51,046 bases of DNA from Spirochaetales bacterium (GTDB lineage Bacteria > Spirochaetota > Spirochaetia > Sphaerochaetales > Sphaerochaetaceae): the NCBI GenBank assembly GCA_017470995.1, contig JAFUXI010000046.1, positions 1-51,046 on the forward strand. Reading direction: 5' to 3'. Shown one piece after another: positions 1-7,046 of this stretch. Under the pieces are notes generated by a model. That model was not told where the DNA came from and made no database searches. It was given only the letters and a program-made list of their open reading frames with translations. Position numbers and translations under genes: made by a program. How positions within the stretch are numbered: the stretch's first letter is position 1; every line of letters starts with the position of its first letter.

Positions 1-1916
1 TCCCATGCACCGCCTGCATTGGACATGAAAACTGCCATCGCAAAACCGGATACGGAAACTCCTCCGAGCATTCCGACAACACCGGTTGGTCCGAGGACAA
101 AGCCTGTGGCTATGGGAACCACTATCGCAAGCGAGGCCGGAAGAATCATCTCATGCAGGGCACCCTGAGTGCAGAGGGAGACACATGCCGAGTAGTCCGG
201 CTCCGCCTTTCCCGAAAGCAATCCCTTGATCTCATGGAACTGTCTTCTGACCTCTTTCACGACAGATTTTGCCGCATTCTCGACAGCTCTCATGGTAAGG
301 GCTGAGAATACGAACGTGAGCATCACACCGATGAACATTCCTACCAGGACGTTTGGGCTGACAAGACTGAAATTGAGAACCTCGATGGTGTTTTCCTGAA
401 CGATGTTGACGTACGAAACAAGCAGTGCAAGCGATGTGAGCGATGCCGAGCCTATTGCAAATCCCTTGCCCGTGGCTGCTGTGGTGTTTCCGAGAGAATC
501 AAGGGCATCGGTGCGTTCACGGACCTTTTCCGGAAGTCCGCTCATCTCAGCAATACCGCCGGCGTTGTCTGCAACCGGGCCATAGGCATCGGTAGCAAGT
601 GTGATTCCCAAGGTCGAAAGCATGCCCACTCCGGCAATTCCTATTCCGTAAAGACCCTTGTTGAATGCAGCAGTGAAGATGCCGTTCGAATTGACGATGA
701 CGGAAGAGCCGCCTGCTGCATAATAGCTTATGATGATGGCAACTGCGACGATTATCACAGATGTCAGTGTGGAAGTCATTCCCAGCGACATTCCTCCGAT
801 GATCAGAGGAGCCTCTCCCGACATTGAAATCTCTGCCAGCTTCCTTGTCGGATTGTATGTATCCGAAGTGAAATACTCAGTGAAGTAACCGATAAGGACA
901 CCGCCGAGAAGACCGCAGAGAATGGATATGTAAACACCGTTGTCTCCGATGAGCCAGAACGTAAGCGGTGCTGCGACCACTGCGCTGAGTATTGCGGAAG
1001 TGTATGTTCCGGTCCTCAGACTTGCCAGAAGGTTTTTCTGTGTCGCATTCTCCTTTGTCCTCACCAGAAGGGACCCCAGGACGGAACATACAACGCCGCT
1101 GACACAAAGCAGAAGAGGAAGAAGCATCCCGCTGAAGCCGTAGCCGCCTATGGCGCTCAGGGCAAAGCATGCCAGAATGGATCCGACATATGATTCATAC
1201 AGGTCTGCGCCCATTCCGGCGACATCACCGACGTTGTCACCGACATTGTCAGCTATTGTTGCAGGGTTTCTGGGATCATCCTCCGGAATTCCCGCCTCAA
1301 CCTTTCCTACAAGATCAGCTCCGACATCAGCAGCCTTGGTGTAGATTCCTCCTCCTACTCTGGCAAACAGTGCCATGAACGAAGCGCCCATTCCGTTCAT
1401 GACCATAATGTTGCCCAGAGCCGTAGGATCCTGGACTCCGAAGAATTTGTAGAGAATGAAGAACCATAGGGTAATGTCAAGAAGTCCGAGAGCCACGACG
1501 GTGAAACCCATTACGGAACCTGCCGAGAAAGCAACCCTGAGGCCCCTGTTAAGACTTTCGGAAGCAGCCTGTGTTGTCCTTGCATTCGCATGGGTGGCGA
1601 TCTTCATGCCTATGAAGCCCGCAAGCATCGACCATACTCCACCTGTAAGGAAAGCAAAGGGCGTAAACTTGGAGAGAAGCCTTCCATGAGAAAAAACAGC
1701 TACGCATAAAATGATTACAAATACAATCGCGAACGCGATGAGCACTGTGGAATACTGGCGCTTGAGGTAGGCATTGGCTCCTGTCCTTATTGCACCGGCT
1801 ATTTTTCTCATCCGATCATTCCCTTCGCTGAAAGAGAAAACTTTCTTTACCTGGTATAAGGCGAACAATCCTGCAATTGCCGCCCCGATGAATCCTATTC
1901 CGAACAATTTCAGCAC
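1..1916 (-). CDS. hppA: K+-dependent membrane-bound pyrophosphatase, 3' end outside window
   Basis: Polytopic ion pump that hydrolyses PPi to export H+ or Na+ across the inner membrane. About 638 residues are visible; the C-terminus lies beyond base 1. The family-defining catalytic loops are present: DVGADLVGKVE near residue 200, a loop with DNVGDVAGMGADLYE just after it, and DNAGG plus GNTTAATGKG near residues 450-480. Ala rather than Lys after GNTT is the known mark of the K+-stimulated subclass; H+ versus Na+ specificity cannot be read here. The start is a GTG with an AGGAGG Shine-Dalgarno sequence at 1923-1928, six bases upstream, followed at once by transmembrane helix 1. A promoter flanked by LacI-type operators lies directly upstream. 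In a fermentative cell this pump would recover energy from biosynthetic PPi. Confidence 0.96.
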   Translation of the reverse strand, partial: MLKLFGIGFIGAAIAGLFALYQVKKVFSFSEGNDRMRKIAGAIRTGANAYLKRQYSTVLIAFAIVFVIILCVAVFSHGRLLSKFTPFAFLTGGVWSMLAGFIGMKIATHANARTTQAASESLNRGLRVAFSAGSVMGFTVVALGLLDITLWFFILYKFFGVQDPTALGNIMVMNGMGASFMALFARVGGGIYTKAADVGADLVGKVEAGIPEDDPRNPATIADNVGDNVGDVAGMGADLYESYVGSILACFALSAIGGYGFSGMLLPLLLCVSGVVCSVLGSLLVRTKENATQKNLLASLRTGTYTSAILSAVVAAPLTFWLIGDNGVYISILCGLLGGVLIGYFTEYFTSDTYNPTRKLAEISMSGEAPLIIGGMSLGMTSTLTSVIIVAVAIIISYYAAGGSSVIVNSNGIFTAAFNKGLYGIGIAGVGMLSTLGITLATDAYGPVADNAGGIAEMSGLPEKVRERTDALDSLGNTTAATGKGFAIGSASLTSLALLVSYVNIVQENTIEVLNFSLVSPNVLVGMFIGVMLTFVFSALTMRAVENAAKSVVKEVRRQFHEIKGLLSGKAEPDYSACVSLCTQGALHEMILPASLAIVVPIATGFVLGPTGVVGMLGGVSVSGFAMAVFMSNAGGAW

Positions 1917-1962
1917 TCAGAACCTCCTCTTTCGGACAAGTACGCCTTGTTTAGAATCGTTA

Positions 1963-2030
1963 CGCAAACGTTTGCGAAAGCCTGATACCTTACTTATACT
2001 ACACTTTCACCGGTAACGCAAACGTTTTCG
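1963..2030 (-). promoter_or_regulatory. hppA promoter with two LacI-family operators
   Basis: On the minus strand a -35 TTGCGT (2016-2021), a 17-bp spacer and a -10 TATAAG (1993-1998) precede hppA. A perfect 14-bp palindrome, CGCAAACGTTTGCG (1963-1976), sits just downstream of the -10. A near copy, CGCAAACGTTTTCG (2017-2030), overlaps the -35. The central AAACGTT core is typical of LacI/GalR/CcpA-family operators. Operator centres are about 54 bp apart, roughly five helical turns, which would suit looping or cooperative binding. No LacI-type regulator is encoded in the window. Confidence 0.8.
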
Positions 2031-2137
2031 TAAAAATTTGAAATCAGCTCTGAAACATCACCCGGAAAAGCACCTGCAATGTTGTGCTTCCCTGAAGATT
2101 CAATCTAATTTACCTGAGATGGGCGATTAGGCAGACT

Positions 2138-2254
2138 CTATCTTTTCAGGTGTTCAAAAACCCACTCATGAAAGCTTTCCTGAGATAGCACCCCGGAGGC
2201 TACATCCAATATCACTTCAATCAGTTCATCCTGTTCATACTCATCATTTAGCAA
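2138..2254 (-). CDS. Short ORF overlapping the antitoxin gene, unknown function
   Basis: A 38-codon reading frame overlaps the 3' end of the Phd/YefM antitoxin in another frame. It opens at a TTG (2252-2254) and ends with TAG at 2138-2140. The peptide is acidic, with an EYEQDELIEVILD stretch and a tail ending in WVFEHLKR, and is predicted helical. No ATG or GTG start and no clear Shine-Dalgarno are seen, so translation would need coupling to, or frameshifting from, the antitoxin. It is too short for a classical RelE or Doc toxin. It could be a toxin remnant, a former antitoxin C-terminus separated by a frameshift, or chance. I do not recognise it. Confidence 0.3.
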   Translation of the reverse strand: MLNDEYEQDELIEVILDVASGVLSQESFHEWVFEHLKR

Positions 2255-2486
2255 GTTCCTGATAGGCTTTTGAGTTCCGTTTCATCACCATGGAAGAAAC
2301 AGCAAACAGTTCAGCATCAGATGCTTCATTGCCGGAATTGGCACTGTTGAATTCAACGACAATGTATTTGGGTGTATTGTTCTTGAGTATAACGGCTGAG
2401 CCGTATTGCTCTACTATTCTGGCAACATTCGAGAAGCTCTTGTTTGCATCTGAAATTGAAACCATGGTGTTTGTGTCTATTGTCAT
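2244..2486 (-). CDS. Phd/YefM-family antitoxin
   Basis: 80-residue antitoxin-like DNA-binding protein. Residues 8-50 carry the Phd/YefM fold signature: a SISDANKSFSNVARIVEQYG segment, then AVILKNNTPKYIVVEF. In this family the N-terminal domain binds the operon's own operator and the C-terminus wraps the toxin. Length is normal. The start has an AGGAG about six bases upstream. An 18-bp perfect palindrome lies 46 bp upstream, fitting autoregulation. No RelE, ParE, YoeB or Doc toxin gene follows; only the 38-codon ORF described separately overlaps its end, so this is an orphan or decayed toxin-antitoxin unit. Confidence 0.8.
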   Translation of the reverse strand: MTIDTNTMVSISDANKSFSNVARIVEQYGSAVILKNNTPKYIVVEFNSANSGNEASDAELFAVSSMVMKRNSKAYQELAK

Positions 2487-2531
2487 TGTTGTACTCCTAA
2501 TGAAATCATAGACAAATTAGTATATAAATTC

Positions 2532-2549
2532 AACTATAAATTTATAGTT
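2532..2549 (-). promoter_or_regulatory. Palindromic operator upstream of the antitoxin
   Basis: AACTATAAATTTATAGTT is an 18-bp perfect palindrome. It lies upstream of a possible minus-strand -10 (TATACT) preceding the antitoxin gene, over the expected -35. This is the usual place for toxin-antitoxin autoregulation. Assignment to the antitoxin is inference. Confidence 0.55.
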
Positions 2550-2604
2550 CCATTTTGCGGTTTGGATTACCAGGAGAACAACGAACATCAGGAGCAGAAG
2601 GCTA

Positions 2605-2649
2605 ACTAAGTGACACTAAATTGCCCCGGAAGATACTAAGCGGTACTAA
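2605..2649. repeat. Phased ACTAA motifs after the rarA stop codon
   Basis: The pentamer ACTAA occurs at 2605, 2615, 2635 and 2645, with spacings of 10, 20 and 10 bp, so all copies lie on one face of the helix. The last copy is part of GTACTAACTT, which resembles the arms of the hairpins at 50394-50474. The block lies immediately 3' of rarA. Function unknown. Confidence 0.45.
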
Positions 2650-2650
2650 C

Positions 2651-4798
2651 TTATTTCAGATGAGCTATGATGCAGCTGGTGTTCCACCTCAGCGGGGCCG
2701 CGCAGAGTGTGCTGATCATTTCCTTCTCGATCTTCTGGGCTTCGGTTTCGGTGATGTCCTTGAGGGCCGGAAGGTAGCTGTTTGCAAACCAGCGTCTGAT
2801 ATCGTCCTCGCGGGCGGTTCTGGATTCGGTGAAGCGGTAGTCCTGGATCTCGACATTGCCGAAGGCTTCGTTGAGCCTGGAAAGGAGGTCGTCGCGGGAT
2901 TGAACCTTGGCGTAGATTTTCTTCTCGGCCTTGAGAAGAATGTCCTGAAGCGGTCCCATGTGGAAGAATTCTGACAATCTTGATGCTTCTGAGACCACTG
3001 TTTCGCACAGAACAGCATCGCCGTTCGGAGCCATTCTGGACTTTATTGCATCCAATGTTGCCTTGGAGTTCGGCCAGTCGGTCAGAAGGTTTCTGCCTAT
3101 TATGTGCTCGAAGAGAAGCCCCTTGTCCAGGCCTTTGACGGCTTTGATACAGTCGCTCTGGAGAACAACCTGGGGAGCGCTTACGCTGTCCAGGGTTGAG
3201 ATGTACTGGTTGAGATAGGCAAGGTCCTCCTTGCTTCGCACCTGCGCCACCACAAGGCCTTCCGGAGTGTGCCTGAAGGCTTCCCAGACAAGCAGTCCGT
3301 GACCGGCATTGAGAACAAGGACCCTGTCGGATCTGATGATGTCCATCTTGTCAAAGACCCTGCTTCTCATGCCCTCTAGGGCGGCGCTTCTTCCGCTCAT
3401 CGTACGTCTGAGCCAGATGTCCCTGGCCTTGTCGTCAGGGCTGAATGTCAGGTTCTCAGGAAATGCATTGATATCGACACTTTCAAGCTGGATCTCGCGG
3501 CGTCGGTTTACAAGATCGGCTATGGTCTTCTCGTAGCCGATGCTTCCCACATGGTAGAAGACCTTGCCCTGCAGCTCGTTGGGAAGATACTGCTGGGCGA
3601 CCCAGTGGTCCTGATAGGCATGGGGATACATGTAGCCCTCGCCATGGCCGAAGCCCTTGGCATCGCGGCTTGCATCGCGCAGGTGATTCGGAACCTCGGC
3701 AGCTGCGGATTCCTCTTCCACTGCCTTGAGCGCATCGAAGAAGCCCATCTCGCTGTTGCTCTTGGGAGCTGTGGCAAGATAGAGGGCGGCATGGGCCAGA
3801 TGGTATCGGCCTTCAGGCATACCGATGGCATTGAATGCCGCGGCATCGGACTGGACCACCACGATGGCGTTGGGATCCGCTAGTCCCACGTCCTCGCAGG
3901 CGCTGATCATCATGCGGCGGAAGATGAAACGCGGGTCCTCGCCGGCATAGACCATCTTGGCAAGCCAGTAGAGCGCTGCATCCGGATCGGAACCGCGAAG
4001 GCTCTTGATGAAGGCGCTGATGACATCGAAGTGATAGTCGCCCTCCTTGTCGTAGAGAACCGCCTTGCGCTGGATGCTCTCCTCGGCAGCTTCCTTGGTG
4101 ATGAAAACGGCATTGCCTTCGTGCGGGGATGTGACGACTGCAAGCTCGAGGGCATTGAGAAGGCTTCTGGCATCTCCGCTGGCAACATCCACCAGATGCT
4201 CGAGAGCTCCTTCCTCGAAGGAAACGTCAAGGTTCCCGTAGCCTCGCTCCTTGTCCCTGATGGCCTGCCAGGCGATCTTGGTGAGGTCGTCGGAGGTCAG
4301 GGGCTTGAGCTGGAAGATCCTCGAGCGGCTTACCAGAGCGGCATTGACCTCGAAGAACGGGTTCTCAGTGGTGGCGCCGATGAGTATGAACGTTCCGTTT
4401 TCTACCCACGGCAGAAGCGCATCCTGCTGGCTCTTGTTCCAGCGATGGACCTCGTCCACGAAGAGGATGGTCCTGCTTCCGTAGAGATCAAGGCGGCGCT
4501 TTGCGGCATCGATCTCCTCCCTGAGCTCCTTGACGCCGGAAAGAACTGCATTGATTGTCGAGAAGTGGCTTTTCGTCGTGTTTGCTATCACTCGGGCAAG
4601 AGTGGTCTTGCCGGTTCCCGGCGGGCCGTAGAAGATCACGGACGAGAGCTGGTCGGCCTGTATGGATCTGCGCAAAAGGCGTCCCGGACCCACGATGTGG
4701 TCCTGTCCGATGTACTCGTCCAGTGTGCGCGGGCGCATTCGGTAGGCCAGAGGCTGGCTCTTGGTATCTATTCTGCTGCTATCGAACAACTCTCCCAT
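2651..4798 (-). CDS. rarA: RarA/MgsA-type AAA+ ATPase with a C-terminal extension
   Basis: Replication-fork-associated clamp-loader-like ATPase (RarA/MgsA/WRNIP1 family) acting in recombination and restart. Walker A is GPPGTGKT (58-65) and Walker B ILFVDEVHR (111-119). The sensor-1 region GATTENPFF and the C-terminal helical and tetramerisation parts (including GEDPRFIFRRMMISACEDVG) are complete. RarA proteins are normally about 420-450 residues; this one has 715. From about residue 459 an extra 250 residues follow with a Rossmann-like pattern: VLVLNAGHGLL, then FEHIIGRNLL, then MAPNGDAVLCE. This recalls a degenerate SAM-methyltransferase fold. The gene lies 11 bp downstream of the lipoprotein gene and is probably cotranscribed with it. 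Confidence 0.9.
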   Translation of the reverse strand: MGELFDSSRIDTKSQPLAYRMRPRTLDEYIGQDHIVGPGRLLRRSIQADQLSSVIFYGPPGTGKTTLARVIANTTKSHFSTINAVLSGVKELREEIDAAKRRLDLYGSRTILFVDEVHRWNKSQQDALLPWVENGTFILIGATTENPFFEVNAALVSRSRIFQLKPLTSDDLTKIAWQAIRDKERGYGNLDVSFEEGALEHLVDVASGDARSLLNALELAVVTSPHEGNAVFITKEAAEESIQRKAVLYDKEGDYHFDVISAFIKSLRGSDPDAALYWLAKMVYAGEDPRFIFRRMMISACEDVGLADPNAIVVVQSDAAAFNAIGMPEGRYHLAHAALYLATAPKSNSEMGFFDALKAVEEESAAAEVPNHLRDASRDAKGFGHGEGYMYPHAYQDHWVAQQYLPNELQGKVFYHVGSIGYEKTIADLVNRRREIQLESVDINAFPENLTFSPDDKARDIWLRRTMSGRSAALEGMRSRVFDKMDIIRSDRVLVLNAGHGLLVWEAFRHTPEGLVVAQVRSKEDLAYLNQYISTLDSVSAPQVVLQSDCIKAVKGLDKGLLFEHIIGRNLLTDWPNSKATLDAIKSRMAPNGDAVLCETVVSEASRLSEFFHMGPLQDILLKAEKKIYAKVQSRDDLLSRLNEAFGNVEIQDYRFTESRTAREDDIRRWFANSYLPALKDITETEAQKIEKEMISTLCAAPLRWNTSCIIAHLK

Positions 4799-4809
4799 GC
4801 TGCCTCCGA

Positions 4810-5520
4810 TCAGACCAGTCCGAGAACCACTGCCAACACGGGATCCATAGCCGGATCCGGGGTGGTTCTGATCAATGCTTCTGCCGTGCCGAGATGCGTG
4901 AAGAACCTCTGTGCAAGATGAACGGAGAACATGCGGGCAAGCTTGTCCGCATCCGATGTTGACTCCAGGATGTCATTGTCCTCATCGTACAGCATGTTCC
5001 TTGTTGCAGCCCATGCATTGTACTGGATCACACACTGATTCCACACCGAGTAATCCCAGCCCCGGATCGATTCATAGAAGACCTCGACCATTTCATCCTG
5101 GAACAAGGAGCGGTAATAGAGGCTGATGGATTCGTCTCCGGACTCTGCCATGGTCCTGGGATCCTGAAAAGAAATCTGGGATTTGAGGGTCTCTACATAA
5201 TCGGAGAGCGAACCGAACAACTGCAGGACGGCAAGGCTCGATACCTCGTACCACTGCCGGACAAGATGCTCCAGCCCCGGCGCCCGGCCACTCAGTTCCA
5301 CGATTATGGAATACTGCTGCGGAACCATAGGCTCCTTGAATTCGTTCAGCTGCTTGAACAGCTCCGAGATTGCCTGTTCCTGGGCTTGGTCCAGAACAAG
5401 ATGAAGCGCGTAGTCGTACTGCTCATCGGTCAGATCCACACTGGAATCAACCGTCTTGCATGAAATGAGAAATACAGCTATCAGGATGGCTAGGACAACT
5501 GACCGGACAAGACGCTTCAT
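4810..5520 (-). CDS. Predicted lipoprotein of unknown function
   Basis: 236-residue protein with a lipoprotein signal peptide: basic MKRLVRS, a hydrophobic stretch and the lipobox LISC (Cys21). The mature part is mostly helical and acidic, without a motif I recognise. The gene sits between the rluA-like gene (22 bp upstream) and rarA (11 bp downstream) on the same strand, probably in one operon. No strong Shine-Dalgarno is present before the ATG; TATAGT touches the start codon. A role in envelope or peptidoglycan assembly would be a guess, and none is assigned. Confidence 0.75.
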   Translation of the reverse strand: MKRLVRSVVLAILIAVFLISCKTVDSSVDLTDEQYDYALHLVLDQAQEQAISELFKQLNEFKEPMVPQQYSIIVELSGRAPGLEHLVRQWYEVSSLAVLQLFGSLSDYVETLKSQISFQDPRTMAESGDESISLYYRSLFQDEMVEVFYESIRGWDYSVWNQCVIQYNAWAATRNMLYDEDNDILESTSDADKLARMFSVHLAQRFFTHLGTAEALIRTTPDPAMDPVLAVVLGLV

Positions 5521-5542
5521 ACTATACTACTTTAGCATTTGT

Positions 5543-6205
5543 TCAGTTCTTTGCAAAGGTGAAGAGCTTTCCGTCCGACATCGGAAAACGCACCTTGAAG
5601 CAGTCAAGCTCCAGCACATCAGAAGTTCCCGCGTTCCCATAGATCGCATCGCCTGCAATGGGGTGCCCTATCCACGCAAGATGAGCCCTGATCTGATGCC
5701 TGAAACCACGCGTTATCGTGCACACGAAACGGTCTTTTTCCTTGACGGCAATGGTCTTGTAGAGGACCGGGACATCTGCACGCTTGATATCCTGAGTCGG
5801 CCTCACCTCCTTGGAATTTCTGCCATATGAACGGAAATAGGATATGATTTTGATGGTTTTATTATCTTGGATATCCAGATCGATACCCTTGAGCCTGTCG
5901 CCTTCAACCGTCTGTGCGCGATAGGTCTTCTCCAGGAGGTCTTCCTTCTGTATCCGGCAGAGGTACCCGAACATCTCCTGCGTTCTGGCAAAGACAACCA
6001 GACCCGATGTGGCAGTGTCCAGCCGGTGCAGCGTTCCTCCTTCCCAGGGATTCTTCCCGACTATTTCCGAAACTTCCGGGTATTCCGCCGAAACAAGTCC
6101 GAGCAGTGTATTTGACCTGTCCTGCCCCTTGAGGGGAACGGTCGGTATGCCGTGCATCTTGTCGGCAATGAGGAAGTCCCTATGTTCGTACACTATCAGT
6201 GCCAT
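5543..6205 (-). CDS. RluA/RluD-family pseudouridine synthase
   Basis: Converts specific uridines in rRNA or tRNA to pseudouridine. With the ATG at 6205 the protein has 220 residues. The catalytic signature HRLDTATSG is at 60-68, with nucleophile Asp62, and the later conserved block TRGFRHQIRAHLAWIGHPI is present. No N-terminal S4 domain is seen, so it is a small RluA/RluC-like enzyme; the target base cannot be deduced. An in-frame TTG lies 12 codons upstream, but that TTG begins a consensus -35 (TTGACA, 6236-6241). The -10-like CAAACT (6212-6217) ends six bases before the chosen ATG and no Shine-Dalgarno is seen, so the mRNA may be leaderless. Confidence 0.88.
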   Translation of the reverse strand: MALIVYEHRDFLIADKMHGIPTVPLKGQDRSNTLLGLVSAEYPEVSEIVGKNPWEGGTLHRLDTATSGLVVFARTQEMFGYLCRIQKEDLLEKTYRAQTVEGDRLKGIDLDIQDNKTIKIISYFRSYGRNSKEVRPTQDIKRADVPVLYKTIAVKEKDRFVCTITRGFRHQIRAHLAWIGHPIAGDAIYGNAGTSDVLELDCFKVRFPMSDGKLFTFAKN

Positions 6206-6211
6206 GAACTC

Positions 6212-6287
6212 AGTTTGTGAACTAATGTGTTTTTTTGTCAAGCACGCTCATCATCTGCTTGACGGCTTGAAGAATATGGACGAAATT
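6212..6287. promoter_or_regulatory. Divergent promoters between the rluA-like gene and the BI-1 gene
   Basis: Minus strand: TTGACA (6236-6241), 18-bp spacer, CAAACT (6212-6217), then 6 bases to the ATG at 6205. Plus strand: TTGACG (6259-6264), 17-bp spacer, GAAATT (6282-6287), then 6 bases to the ATG at 6294. Both -35 boxes are strong and both -10 boxes weak. The identical 6-base gap to both start codons is what makes the pair notable. Confidence 0.45.
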
Positions 6288-6293
6288 AGAGCC

Positions 6294-6995
6294 ATGGATA
6301 GAGAAAACATCTTATCAACACCGCAAGCGAGATCCAACTCCCTGCTCAAGAACGTATACCTGTGGATGACTGCAGGACTTGCACTCACCACGGTCGTCGC
6401 CTATTTCATCGGCTCCAACCAGCAGCTTCTGTACAACATGTACAACTCCGGAGTCATGTTCATACTCATAATCGCCCAGATTGCAATAGTATTCATGCTC
6501 TCCATGAGGCTGCAGAAGATGAGCACCAAAAGCGCCATCATCTGGTTTGCAGCCTATTCGGTCTGTACCGGAGCAATGCTCAGTTCGGTCATCGCAGTTT
6601 ATGCGAAGGCAGTCATAGCCAGGGCATTTCTGACAACCGCGCTGATGTTCGGAGGCATGAGCATCTATGCCATGACAACCAAGCGCGACCTCTCACGGAT
6701 GGGAAACATCCTTGTGATGGCCCTGATCGGAATGCTTGTGGCATCACTTGTGAATCTGTTCCTCAAATCCGAGGCTATCTACTATGCGATGAGCTTCATC
6801 GGAGTAGCCCTTTTCTGCGGCCTTACCGCCTGGGACACACAGAAGATCATCAGGCTGAACAACCAGTACGGCTATGAAATCGATGAGGACTCCTTCGTGA
6901 AGCTGTCCATCATCTGCGCCCTCGAACTCTATCTGGATTTCATCAATATCTTCCTGTACCTGCTTCGCATCTTCGGCAGAGGCAACAGAAACTGA
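6294..6995 (+). CDS. Bax inhibitor-1/YccA-family membrane protein
   Basis: 233-residue integral membrane protein with seven predicted transmembrane helices. A short polar N-terminus containing RENILSTPQARSNSLLKNVY is followed by helix 1. Conserved family features are the TRA-like FLTTALMFGGMSIYA segment and the C-terminal ALELYLDFINIFLYLLRIFG. BI-1 (TMBIM) proteins are implicated in Ca2+/H+ leak in bacteria or in FtsH-linked quality control (YccA). The exact role is unknown. ATG at 6276 is an alternative start, six codons longer. 6294 is preferred because a TTGACG-17-GAAATT promoter ends six bases before it. A terminator follows. Confidence 0.88.
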   Translation: MDRENILSTPQARSNSLLKNVYLWMTAGLALTTVVAYFIGSNQQLLYNMYNSGVMFILIIAQIAIVFMLSMRLQKMSTKSAIIWFAAYSVCTGAMLSSVIAVYAKAVIARAFLTTALMFGGMSIYAMTTKRDLSRMGNILVMALIGMLVASLVNLFLKSEAIYYAMSFIGVALFCGLTAWDTQKIIRLNNQYGYEIDEDSFVKLSIICALELYLDFINIFLYLLRIFGRGNRN

Positions 6996-7014
6996 TTTGT
7001 AGAATTGCATTCAG

Positions 7015-7046
7015 AGTCCCATGGCTGATGTCATGGGACTTTTTTA
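7015..7046 (+). terminator. Rho-independent terminator of the BI-1 gene
   Basis: AGTCCCATG (7015-7023) pairs perfectly with CATGGGACT (7032-7040) around an 8-base loop and is followed by a run of T. The reverse strand lacks a T-run, so it serves the plus-strand gene; it lies between convergent genes. Confidence 0.92.

Noticed and set aside
2068-2089. Terminator after the antitoxin gene
   Set aside because: Only a 6-bp stem with a 10-base loop and a very short T-run.
4031-4921. 296-codon plus-strand frame opposite rarA
   Set aside because: Antisense shadow of rarA and the lipoprotein gene; no Shine-Dalgarno or domain.
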